Below are positions 43,304-51,426 of a stretch of DNA of 64,000 nt, piece after piece. The notes beneath the pieces were generated by a model that was not told where the DNA came from, did not search any database, and saw nothing but the letters and a program-made list of their open reading frames with translations. Source of the DNA: Gemmatimonadota bacterium (GTDB taxonomy: Bacteria > Gemmatimonadota > Gemmatimonadetes > Gemmatimonadales > Gemmatimonadaceae); contig JACPFW010000039.1 in assembly GCA_016182795.1 (NCBI GenBank), forward strand, positions 24,892 through 88,891, in the 5' to 3' direction. Each line of letters opens with the position of its first letter. The stretch's first letter is position 1. A program made the position numbers and the translations under genes.

Positions 43304-46153
43304 ATGAAGATTCGCCGTCTCGTTTCAGTCGCCGCGCGCGCGGTCATGCTGTTGGCGGTCGCCGCGCCGCTCGCCGCCCAGACCAAGAAGCCCATCACGC
43401 AGGACACCTACGATCAGTGGCGGACGATCCAGGGGGCCACGCTCTCCCCGGATGGCAAGTTTGCGATGTACACGGTATCGCCCGTCGTCGGCGACGGTGA
43501 GGTGGTGATTCGCAGCACGGCTGCCAGCACCGAGTGGCGCTTCGCCCGCGGCTACACGGGGCGGCCGCAGCTGATGGCCGCCGCCGACTCGGCGGCGATC
43601 TTCATGGCCCCACCGGCGCAGTTCTCGGCGAGCTCGACGGTTGCCGCGTTTCTGACCTATGCGTCGCGCGCCGAGTTCGAGGCCGCCCGCCGCGCGACGC
43701 CGCGCCCGCTGCCCGCGCCGCGGACTGCGCTGACGGTCGTCACGCTCGCGGACGGCAAGGCGCAGGTGATCCCGCGCGTGCGGTCGTTCCGGTTGGCGCG
43801 CGAAGGCGGCAAGTATCTCGCCTATCTGCTCGAGGCCGACACCGCAGCGCCAGGCGGGGCCGGCGGCGCACGGGGCGGTGTGGCCGGCAGCGCGCGCGCC
43901 GACGCCGCGCTCCCACTCGTCCTGCGCGACCTCACGACGGGGCAGGAGACGCGCATTGAGAACGTGACGTCGTACCTGTTCGACGAAGGCGAGAAGGTGC
44001 TCGTCTACGCCACGCGATCGGTCGACGAGACCAAGACGGGCGTCCACGTGCGCGACCTCGCCAGCGGCGCCGTGACCACGCTGGTGGCGGGGAAGGGGAA
44101 CTACAAGTCGCTCGCCGTGGATCGCAAGGGAACGCAGGTGGCGTTCGTCAGCGATCGCGATGACAAGTCGGCCAAGCCGCGCTACGCCCTCTATTACGCT
44201 TCGCTCGTGCTGGCCAAGGGGCAGAAGGGGCCGATCGCGGCCGCCAAGGTCGTGGATCAGGCCATGGTCGGCGCCGACCAGCTGGTGGCTGACCGCGGCC
44301 GCGTGGACTTCGTGCGCGACGGCACTGCGCTGCAGTTCGCGCTGGCGCCGCTGCCCATCGACAGCATTCCGGCCGATTCGCTGGTCGACAAGGCGGTCTA
44401 CGACCTGTGGCACTACAAGGACACGCAGATCATGCCGGTGCAGAAGAAGACCGCCGCGCGCGAGCGCAACCGCACGTGGACGGCGCTGTATCATCCGGCG
44501 CTCAAGAAGTGGGCGAAGCTCAGCAATGATTCGCTGCGACAGGTGTCGGTGGCCGACAACGGCAAGCTGGCGCTGGCGCTCAACCCCGTGCAGTACGCCA
44601 TCGAGGCGACGTGGGGTGAGGGCGGAAGCGACGCGTATGTACTCGATGCCGTGACCGGCGCTCGCACGCTCATCGCCAAGAAGCTCGAAGGCGCCCAGCT
44701 CTCGCCGGGCGGCAAGTACGTGACGTTCTTCCGCGACGGGCAGTGGGTTGCGCACGCCACCGCCGGCGGCAAGCAGGTGGAGATCACCGCCGCCATCAAG
44801 GGCGTGAAGCTGACCAACGAAGAGTTCGACATGCCCGACGTCGTGCCGCCCTACGGGCTGGGCGGATGGACCAAGGACGACGCGCGGGTGCTCGTGTACG
44901 ACCGCTATGACATCTGGGAAGTCGATCCGGCCGGCGTCGCCGCCCCGATCAACGTCACCGCCGGAACGGGGCGGGCGAAGGATGTGACCTATCGCGTGGT
45001 CAATCTCGACACGGAGGACCGCTTCCTCGACCCGGCCGAGCCGCTTATCGTGCGCGCGTTCGACAACGCATCGAAGAGCAGCGGGTACGCGCAGGCGACG
45101 CTCGGTGCCAGCGCGGCGCCCGCCGTGTTGGTGATGGGGCCCAAGAACTACGCCGCGCTGCAGAAGGCGCGGAAGGCCACGCAGTACCTGATGACGCAGC
45201 AGACGTACCGCGAGTTCCCAGACCTGTGGACGGGGGCGGCCATCAACGCCGTCGCCAAGATTTCGCAGGCGAATCCGCAGGACGCCGAGTATCCGCGCGG
45301 CACCGTGGAACTCGTGCACTGGAACAACGATGACGGCGTTCCGCTCGAGGGCATGCTGTTCAAGCCCGAAGGATTTGATCCGTCGAAGAAGTACCCGATG
45401 GTGACGTACTTCTACGAGCGGCTGTCGGACGGGCTGCATAACTACGTGGCGCCAACCGGCCGCAACGTGGTCAACCCGATGGTCTACAACGCGCTCGGCT
45501 ACCTCGTCTTCATGCCCGACATCGTGTACACGGACGGCTACCCCGGACCGAGCGCGGCCAAGGCAATCATTCCCGGCGTGCAGGCGCTGGTGCAGAAGGG
45601 ATTTGTGGATGCCAAGCGGCTCGGCGTCACCGGCCAGTCGTGGGGCGGCTACCAGTCGGCCTATCTGATCACGGTGACCAATATGTTCGCGGCGGCGGTG
45701 CCCAACGCGACCGTCGTCAACATGACGTCGGCGTACGACGGCATCCGCTGGCAGAGCGGGCTGCTGCGCCAGATGCAGTACGAGCACTCGCAGAGCCGCA
45801 TCGGCGGATCGCTGTGGCAGTATCCGGAGCGGTTCGTCGAGAACTCGCCGCTCTTCAAGCTCGACCGCGTGACGACGCCGGTGCTGTTCATGGCCAACGA
45901 CAACGACGGCGCGGTGCCGTGGTACCAGGGGATCGAGTTCTACGGGGCGATGCGCCGCCTGCAGAAGGAGGCGTACCTGGTGGTGTACAACGGCGACGAG
46001 CACAACCCGACCAAGCGCGCCAACCAGAAGGACATCGACCTCAAGATGCAGCAGTTCTTCGGCGCCAAGCTGCTCGGCCAGCCCGAGCCCGATTGGATGA
46101 AGAACGGGATACCGTTCCTGAAGAAGGGGCAGGACCAAATAAACCGCAGATAG
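43304..46153 (+). CDS. secreted S9-family prolyl oligopeptidase-type peptidase, long form
   Basis: Exported serine peptidase of 949 residues, larger than the copy at 38954. Signal peptide MKIRRLVSVAARAVMLLAVA up to APLAAQ. A long propeller-like N-terminal region includes ATLSPDGKFAMYTVSPVV and QLSPGGKYVTFFRDGQWV. The hydrolase domain has S779 (VTGQSWGGYQSAYLI), D868 (NDNDGAVPWYQ) and H900 (NGDEHNPTKRANQKD). ATG 43304 is chosen to start the signal peptide. It likely degrades oligopeptides together with the M28 enzymes. The stop codon overlaps the first unit of an 11-bp repeat array. Confidence 0.93.
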   Translation: MKIRRLVSVAARAVMLLAVAAPLAAQTKKPITQDTYDQWRTIQGATLSPDGKFAMYTVSPVVGDGEVVIRSTAASTEWRFARGYTGRPQLMAAADSAAIFMAPPAQFSASSTVAAFLTYASRAEFEAARRATPRPLPAPRTALTVVTLADGKAQVIPRVRSFRLAREGGKYLAYLLEADTAAPGGAGGARGGVAGSARADAALPLVLRDLTTGQETRIENVTSYLFDEGEKVLVYATRSVDETKTGVHVRDLASGAVTTLVAGKGNYKSLAVDRKGTQVAFVSDRDDKSAKPRYALYYASLVLAKGQKGPIAAAKVVDQAMVGADQLVADRGRVDFVRDGTALQFALAPLPIDSIPADSLVDKAVYDLWHYKDTQIMPVQKKTAARERNRTWTALYHPALKKWAKLSNDSLRQVSVADNGKLALALNPVQYAIEATWGEGGSDAYVLDAVTGARTLIAKKLEGAQLSPGGKYVTFFRDGQWVAHATAGGKQVEITAAIKGVKLTNEEFDMPDVVPPYGLGGWTKDDARVLVYDRYDIWEVDPAGVAAPINVTAGTGRAKDVTYRVVNLDTEDRFLDPAEPLIVRAFDNASKSSGYAQATLGASAAPAVLVMGPKNYAALQKARKATQYLMTQQTYREFPDLWTGAAINAVAKISQANPQDAEYPRGTVELVHWNNDDGVPLEGMLFKPEGFDPSKKYPMVTYFYERLSDGLHNYVAPTGRNVVNPMVYNALGYLVFMPDIVYTDGYPGPSAAKAIIPGVQALVQKGFVDAKRLGVTGQSWGGYQSAYLITVTNMFAAAVPNATVVNMTSAYDGIRWQSGLLRQMQYEHSQSRIGGSLWQYPERFVENSPLFKLDRVTTPVLFMANDNDGAVPWYQGIEFYGAMRRLQKEAYLVVYNGDEHNPTKRANQKDIDLKMQQFFGAKLLGQPEPDWMKNGIPFLKKGQDQINRR

Positions 46154-46195
46154 ACAACAGAGGAACAACAGAGAGACAACAGAGAAACAACAGAG
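46152..46195 (+). repeat. 11-bp tandem repeat at the 3' end of the S9 gene
   Basis: Four 11-mers of type (A/G)(A/G)ACAACAGAG starting inside the TAG stop codon. Same unit and same orientation relative to the upstream gene as the array in paaA at 6861-6904. A hairpin follows at once. Confidence 0.92.
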
Positions 46196-46220
46196 GGTCC
46201 GGCGCGGGATGGCCGGACCC
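46195..46220 (+). terminator. hairpin after the 11-bp repeat array
   Basis: Perfect 9-bp stem GGGTCCGGC with its complement and an 8-base loop, followed by CTTGCGTTCT. Probable terminator of the S9 peptidase transcript. Confidence 0.6.
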
Positions 46221-46221
46221 C

Positions 46222-46275
46222 TTGCGTTCTACCATATTCCTATATAGGATTATATAGATCCTTACTGGAGTTCTT
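46222..46275 (+). promoter_or_regulatory. AT-rich promoter/operator of DUF302-thioredoxin pair
   Basis: TTGCGT at 46222-46227 is a possible -35. The palindrome CCTATATAGG (46239-46248) and a second TATATAG ten bases on (46251-46257) supply -10-like DNA and a candidate operator. TGGAG precedes the ATG at 46276. Confidence 0.5.
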
Positions 46276-46686
46276 ATGCCCGCACAGACCCCCTACGGCA
46301 TTGCCGTGCAGCTCAACACGCCGTTCGACGCGGCGGTGGAGGCCGCGCGCGCGGCGCTCGCCGCTGAAGGGTTCGGCATCCTCATGGAAGCCGACCTCAA
46401 GGCCACGTTCCACAAGAAGCTCGGCGTCGACCACACGCCGTACGTGATCCTCGGCGCGTGCAGCCCGCGCGATGCGTTCGAGGCGCTCAACCTTGAGCCC
46501 GATCTCGGCCTGCTCTTGCCCTGCAACGTCATCGTGCGCGACGCCGGCGAGGGGCGCACCCTCGTGTCGGCCATCGATCCGGTCGTCCAGCTTGGCCTCA
46601 CGGGCAATGCGGCGCTCGCGCCGGCCGCGGCGACCATTCGTGAACGGCTGGCGCGCGCCATTGCTGCGCTGGGGGCATCCAAATGA
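46276..46686 (+). CDS. DUF302 family protein
   Basis: Protein of 136 residues with the TT1751-like fold. It has YGIAVQLNTPFDAAVEAARA, GFGILMEADLKATFHKKLG, YVILGACSPRDAFEALNLEP, LGLLLPCNVIVRD and VSAIDPVV, the conserved DUF302 profile including the invariant cysteine in LLPCNV. Family function is unknown. Its stop overlaps the thioredoxin start by four bases, so the protein may be a redox client or partner of that thioredoxin. Confidence 0.93.
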   Translation: MPAQTPYGIAVQLNTPFDAAVEAARAALAAEGFGILMEADLKATFHKKLGVDHTPYVILGACSPRDAFEALNLEPDLGLLLPCNVIVRDAGEGRTLVSAIDPVVQLGLTGNAALAPAAATIRERLARAIAALGASK

Positions 46687-47009
46687 ATGCGCCCGTGCAG
46701 GCCAGCGACGCGCAGCTGTCGTCGATCATCAACGGCGCCACCGTACCGGTCGTCGTTGACTTCTACGCCGACTGGTGCGGACCGTGCAAGCTGATGGCCC
46801 CCGTGCTCGAGGACTTGGCGCGTGAACGCGCCGACCAGCTGCTGGTCGTGAAGGTCAACACCGACCAGAATCCCGTCTCACCGCAGCACTTCGGGGTGCG
46901 CGGCATCCCCACGCTCGTTGTCTTTCGCGGCGGACAGGAAGTCGGTCGTCAGGTCGGGTTCGCGCCGAAAGCGCACCTGACGCAGCTGATCGACCGATCG
47001 GCACAGTAA
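46683..47009 (+). CDS. thioredoxin
   Basis: Cytoplasmic disulfide reductase of 108 residues with the canonical site WCGPC at 31-35 (VVVDFYADWCGPCKLMAPVL), a cis-proline in VRGIPTLVVFRGG, and normal length. There is no signal peptide. It is coupled to the DUF302 gene by an ATGA overlap, which suggests a dedicated rather than housekeeping role. A strong hairpin follows. Confidence 0.95.
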   Translation: MNAPVQASDAQLSSIINGATVPVVVDFYADWCGPCKLMAPVLEDLARERADQLLVVKVNTDQNPVSPQHFGVRGIPTLVVFRGGQEVGRQVGFAPKAHLTQLIDRSAQ

Positions 47010-47010
47010 A

Positions 47011-47037
47011 CGCGCCACGCGGATGCCGCGTGGCGCG
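47011..47037. terminator. strong hairpin between thioredoxin and cytochrome genes
   Basis: Perfect 12-bp stem CGCGCCACGCGG with its complement and a 3-base loop, between convergent stop codons. No T-run; it could serve both directions. Confidence 0.65.
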
Positions 47038-47060
47038 CTGTCCCGCTCGAATGCTGCGCC

Positions 47061-47966
47061 TTATCGACTGCCGAATGCCTTTGGCGGTACCGTCTTCAGG
47101 TACAGCCAGAGCGCCCGGATCTCGTCGTCCGTCAGATCCTTGGTGAAACGGTAGGGCATCAGCGTGTCAATCGGCGTGCCGCCGGGGCGCTTGCCGTCAC
47201 GCAGGGCGTGGAAGAAATCCTCTTCGGTGTAATGCCCGATGCCGGTCGGCGTGATGTTCGCCGCCGGCTTCCAATCGGGCGGCGTACCGGGAATCTTGCC
47301 GCCGGAGAGTCCCTCGCCGTGGCATCCCTTGCAGCCGCCGATGTCCGCGAGATAGCGGCCGTACTCCGGGGTCGCCGCCATGGCCCCCGGCGACGCGTGA
47401 GCCGCCGAGTGATTGATGACCTCGGCGGGGAGGAGCACCAGGTCGCCCTTGAGGAACAGGGCGCGTCCAATCGGTCCGATACTGTTCGGCTTCGGCTCGC
47501 GGTCGACCGGTGGCAGCGACTTGAGGTAGGCGATGAGCGCGGCGACGTCCTCGTCGCTCAGGTGCTGGAACTCCGTGGCCGGCATGAAGAGCAGCGCCGA
47601 ACCGTCCGGCTTGACGCCGTGGCGTATGGCGCGCTCCCAGTCGAGGTCACTCAGCTGCGTAGCCACACCGCCCTTGCCGCGCGTGAGGTTGGCCGCCCAC
47701 AGCCGTGCCACCGGCGGCGTATCGATGAACTGCTGGCCGGCGAGGTCGGCGCCGTGGCAATCGGCGCACTTTGAAATCGCGGTGGCGATGTGCTGTCCGC
47801 GCACGAGCGCCAGCGAGTCGCTGGGGATCGTGGGCTGATGGCCAGCGACCGACCACTTGTGGTCGATGCGCCGCTGCGTGACGACGTAGAGCGCGCATCC
47901 GGCGACAACGAGCAGGACGACAACGCCGCCGGCGCTCCACGCGGCGGCGCGGAGGATCTTCTTCAT
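47061..47966 (-). CDS. membrane-anchored dihaem cytochrome c
   Basis: Electron carrier of 301 residues, anchored by an N-terminal helix (8-30, AAWSAGGVVVLLVVAGCALY) and facing the periplasm. Two c-type haem motifs, CADCH and CKGCH, each followed by a distal methionine candidate (ALLFMPATEF and TLMPYRFTKDL). The two-domain layout with LSDEDVAALIAYLKSLPP and LTDDEIRALWLYLKTVPP resembles dihaem subunits of alcohol or sugar dehydrogenases. No dehydrogenase gene is adjacent. It is divergent from speA. Confidence 0.9.
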   Translation of the reverse strand: MKKILRAAAWSAGGVVVLLVVAGCALYVVTQRRIDHKWSVAGHQPTIPSDSLALVRGQHIATAISKCADCHGADLAGQQFIDTPPVARLWAANLTRGKGGVATQLSDLDWERAIRHGVKPDGSALLFMPATEFQHLSDEDVAALIAYLKSLPPVDREPKPNSIGPIGRALFLKGDLVLLPAEVINHSAAHASPGAMAATPEYGRYLADIGGCKGCHGEGLSGGKIPGTPPDWKPAANITPTGIGHYTEEDFFHALRDGKRPGGTPIDTLMPYRFTKDLTDDEIRALWLYLKTVPPKAFGSR

Positions 47967-48114
47967 GGGGGGCCTCCGGGGGGAATGAGAAGAAGGGAGA
48001 GAGTATGCACGGCCACTGACGCGGTGTCCAATCGCGCCATGCGCCGCACCGAATGTACGGCGGGCCGTGAACCCTATCGCGTACGATGCCCGGCCTCGAT
48101 AGGTTTCTCACCTG

Positions 48115-50073
48115 ATGACCACCACCGCTCCCCACGATCCGCCTGCGGCCGCCGAACCGCAGCGCTGGAGCATCGACGCCGCCAAGCTCCTCTACAATGT
48201 GGAGGGCTGGGGCGACGGCTACTTTGACGTGTCCGACGGCGGACGCATGATGGTGCGTCCGGACAAGGCCCACCCTGAGCGCACGCTCGACCTGTTTGAG
48301 CTGGCGCTCGACCTCGAGGCGCAGGGCGTCGCGCTGCCGGTGCTGCTGCGCTTCTCCGACATCCTGCGCTCGCGCATCGAGGCCGTGCACGGCGCCTTCC
48401 AGTCGGCGATCGCCGAGTTTGCGTACACCGGGCAGTACACGACGGTCTACCCGATCAAGGTCAACCAGCAGCGGCACGTCGTCGAGGAGATCCTGCAGTT
48501 TGGCCAGGCGGTGGGCGTCGGCCTCGAGTGCGGCTCCAAGCCGGAGTTGCAGGCCGTGCTCGCGCTCGACGAGCGCACCGATCACGTGATCGTCTGCAAC
48601 GGCTACAAGGACGAGGAGTTCATGCGCCTCGCCCTCATGGGCCAGAAGCTGGGGCACAGCGTGTACATCGTCCTCGAGCAGCTCAGCGAGCTCGACGTAT
48701 TGCTGCAGGCCGCCGATGAGATGGGCGTGGCGCCGACCGCCGGTGTGCGCATCAAGCTGTCCACCGAGGGCTCGGGGCGCTGGGCGCAGTCGGGCGGCGA
48801 GAAGAGCAAGTTCGGGCTCAGCTCGGCGCAGCTCTTCTCGCTCATCGAGCGCCTGCGGCAGATGGGGCGGCTCGACATCCTCAAGCTCGTCCATTTCCAC
48901 CTCGGTTCGCAGATCACCGACATCCGCTACATCAAGCGGGCGATGGGCGAGGTGGCGCGGTTCTACGTGGAACTGCGCAACATGGGGCTCGACATCACGC
49001 ACGTGGACGTCGGCGGCGGGCTGGGCGTGGACTACGACGGCACGCAGAGCACTAACACGGCGTCGGCCAACTACACGGTGCAGGAGTACGCCAATGACAT
49101 CGTGTACACGCTCGGCGAGATGTGTCGCGACCGCGAGCTGCCGATGCCGAACATCATCAGCGAGTCCGGACGCGCGCTGACCGCGCACCACGCGCTGATG
49201 CTGATGAGCGTCATCGACGTCGAGTCGCAGGTGGAGCCGTCGGTGCCGCCGGTGACGGACGACGACCACTCGCTGCTGCACGAGATGGCCGATGACCTCA
49301 AGGCCGTGTCGCGCAAGAACGTGTCGATGCGGCGCGTGCGCGAGGTCTACCACGACGCGAGCTACGACAAGGAAAAGGCGCAGGGGCTGTTCTACAACGG
49401 CGTGCTTACGCTGCGCGAACGCGCGTACGCCGAACAGCTGCACCTCGGCATTCTCAATGCCGTGCGCGCCGCCGCCCAGCGGCATCCCGACGAGTTCGAG
49501 GACATCATCAACGATCTCGACGCCGCGCTCGTCGACCGCTACTTCTGCAACTTCTCGCTCTTCCAGTCGCTCCCCGACAACTGGGCCATCGATCAGCTCT
49601 TCCCGATCATGCCCATCCACCGGCTCAACGAGGAGCCGACGCGGCGCGGCACCCTTCAGGACGTGAGCTGCGACTCGGACGGCAAGATCGACCGGTTTGT
49701 CGGCGACAAGGGCGGGCGTCCGTCGCTAGAGCTCCATCCGTTCACCGACGGCGACCCGTATATCCTGGGCATCTTCCTGACCGGCGCGTACCAGGAAATC
49801 CTCGGCGACCTGCACAACCTGTTCGGCGACACCAATGCCGTGCACGTGCGCCTGCGCGACGGCGGGTATGAGATCACCGACCTCGTGCACGGGGACACGG
49901 TGACCGAAGTGCTCAACTACGTGCAGTTCCGCGCGTCGGACCTGTTGGCGACGTTCCGTCGCAAGGTGCAGGCGGCCTCGGGGATCACGCGCGAGGAGGC
50001 GAACATGTTCATCGCCGATTACGTGGCCGGCCTCGAAGGGTACACGTACCTGGAAGGCGAGGCCGCTCGATGA
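48115..50073 (+). CDS. speA: biosynthetic arginine decarboxylase
   Basis: PLP enzyme converting arginine to agmatine for polyamine synthesis. The 652-residue size fits SpeA. Motifs: KLLYNVEGWGDGYFDVSDGG, PLP lysine K115 in TTVYPIKVNQQRHVVEEI, GLECGSKPEL, GSGRWAQSGGEKSKFGLS, VHFHLGSQI, HVDVGGGLGVDYDGT, IISESGRALTAHHA, and the active cysteine in LQDVSCDSDGKIDRF. The stop overlaps the start of a cation/proton antiporter gene by four bases, which suggests joint use, for example in pH homeostasis, because decarboxylation consumes a proton. Confidence 0.97.
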   Translation: MTTTAPHDPPAAAEPQRWSIDAAKLLYNVEGWGDGYFDVSDGGRMMVRPDKAHPERTLDLFELALDLEAQGVALPVLLRFSDILRSRIEAVHGAFQSAIAEFAYTGQYTTVYPIKVNQQRHVVEEILQFGQAVGVGLECGSKPELQAVLALDERTDHVIVCNGYKDEEFMRLALMGQKLGHSVYIVLEQLSELDVLLQAADEMGVAPTAGVRIKLSTEGSGRWAQSGGEKSKFGLSSAQLFSLIERLRQMGRLDILKLVHFHLGSQITDIRYIKRAMGEVARFYVELRNMGLDITHVDVGGGLGVDYDGTQSTNTASANYTVQEYANDIVYTLGEMCRDRELPMPNIISESGRALTAHHALMLMSVIDVESQVEPSVPPVTDDDHSLLHEMADDLKAVSRKNVSMRRVREVYHDASYDKEKAQGLFYNGVLTLRERAYAEQLHLGILNAVRAAAQRHPDEFEDIINDLDAALVDRYFCNFSLFQSLPDNWAIDQLFPIMPIHRLNEEPTRRGTLQDVSCDSDGKIDRFVGDKGGRPSLELHPFTDGDPYILGIFLTGAYQEILGDLHNLFGDTNAVHVRLRDGGYEITDLVHGDTVTEVLNYVQFRASDLLATFRRKVQAASGITREEANMFIADYVAGLEGYTYLEGEAAR

Positions 50074-51371
50074 CCGACGTGTGGGCCCTGTTCGCCGCTC
50101 CCGCGAGCGGCGGGCCCGACGTGCCCGGCCTTCTCCTGACGCTGGCCGCCGTGCTTGCCGCCACGAAAATCGTCGGCGCGCTGGCGCGCCGCATCGGACA
50201 GCCGGCGGTGCTGGGGGAGTTGGTCGCCGGCATTCTGCTCGGCGGCTCGGTGCTCGGTGTGCTCGACCCCTCCGAGCCGGTGCTCAAGACGCTCGCCGAA
50301 CTCGGCGTGCTCATCCTGCTCTTCGAGGTCGGCCTCGAAACCGATCTCAAGGCGCTGCGGCGTGTCGGCGCGGCGGCCCTCACCGTGGGCACCGTGGGCA
50401 TTCTGCTCCCCTTTGCCGGCGGCTACGCGGTGGCGCTCGCCTTTGGCGCCTCCACGATGACCGCACTCATCGTCGCCTCGGCAATGACGGCCACCTCCAT
50501 TGGCATCTCGGCGCGCGTGCTCGGCGACCTCGGTCGGCTCAAGACTGACGAAGGGCAGATTGTACTCGGTGCCGCCGTCTTCGACGACGTGATGGGTCTG
50601 GTGATTCTCGCGGTGGTGGGCGGCATCGCCGCCGGCGCGGGCCTCACGGCGGTGGGCGTCGTCACGACGGCGGCCGTGGCCATTGGGTTTGTGGTTGGCG
50701 CGGTGGTGGTCGGCGCGGTCATCGCGCGGCCGTTGATGGCGGCTGTGGCGCGCATCACCGTGGCGGGAACGGTGGGCGTAACCGCGCTCGTCTTCGTGTT
50801 CGTGACCGCCGCGATTGCCGCCAAGGTCGGCTCGGCGATGATCATCGGCGCGTTCGCCGCCGGGCTCGTACTGCACGGCACGCCGCAGCGTCACGAGATC
50901 GAGAAGTGGGTGACGTCCATTGGACACGTGTTCGTCCCCGTCTTCTTCGCGATGGTCGGCGCCGAAGTCGATCTGCGGGCCATGATGTCGCCGTCGGCGC
51001 TCGCGCTGGGCGCGGCGCTCGTCGTGGTGGCGGTGGTGGGGAAGGTGATTGCCGGCTTCGCTCCCGTCTGGTTCAAGGGACGCAAGCTGCTCATCGGCGT
51101 CGCAATGGTGCCGCGCGGCGAGGTCGGCCTGATCTTCGCGCAGATGGGCGTGGCGGCCGGTGTGCTGGGCGGCGCCGAGTTTGGCGCGGTGATCGCGATG
51201 GTGGTGGCGACGACGTTCGTGACGCCGCCGTGGCTCGGCTCGATCGCCGGCGCCGCGCCGAGCGACGGCGGCGATGGTGACCGCGACAGCGGGCTCAGCG
51301 AACTCGTCTCGGAAGGCGCGCCGTCGGCCCCACCGAAGCGGGCCACGCAGGCACGACCGAAGCTCAGCTAA
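50070..51371 (+). CDS. cation:proton antiporter, CPA2 family
   Basis: Integral membrane exchanger of 433 residues with about 12-13 hydrophobic segments. Recognisable parts: RIGQPAVLGELVAGILLGGS, ELGVLILLFEVGLETDL, ATSIGISARVLGDLG, VLGAAVFDDVMGLVILAVVG (the DD-like ion-binding helix), FVPVFFAMVGAEVDL and VPRGEVGLIFAQMG. No TrkA-N domain is attached; the C-terminus is a short charged tail. Expected to exchange Na+ or K+ for H+. Translationally coupled to speA. Confidence 0.93.
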   Translation: MTDVWALFAAPASGGPDVPGLLLTLAAVLAATKIVGALARRIGQPAVLGELVAGILLGGSVLGVLDPSEPVLKTLAELGVLILLFEVGLETDLKALRRVGAAALTVGTVGILLPFAGGYAVALAFGASTMTALIVASAMTATSIGISARVLGDLGRLKTDEGQIVLGAAVFDDVMGLVILAVVGGIAAGAGLTAVGVVTTAAVAIGFVVGAVVVGAVIARPLMAAVARITVAGTVGVTALVFVFVTAAIAAKVGSAMIIGAFAAGLVLHGTPQRHEIEKWVTSIGHVFVPVFFAMVGAEVDLRAMMSPSALALGAALVVVAVVGKVIAGFAPVWFKGRKLLIGVAMVPRGEVGLIFAQMGVAAGVLGGAEFGAVIAMVVATTFVTPPWLGSIAGAAPSDGGDGDRDSGLSELVSEGAPSAPPKRATQARPKLS

Positions 51372-51378
51372 CGCGTCG

Positions 51379-51396
51379 GCGTGCGGCGCCGCACGC
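51379..51396. terminator. palindrome between convergent genes
   Basis: A perfect 18-bp GC palindrome (GCGTGCGGC and its complement) just after the antiporter stop and before the stop of the opposite-strand hydrolase. Confidence 0.4.
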
Positions 51397-51426
51397 GCCG
51401 GCTGGCGCCGGTGTCCGGGTCGCCGA

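Noticed and set aside
43325..46168. 947-codon minus-strand open frame
   Set aside because: Antisense to the S9 peptidase with its full catalytic triad; composition (RRH, VRHH repeats) is typical of a shadow frame.
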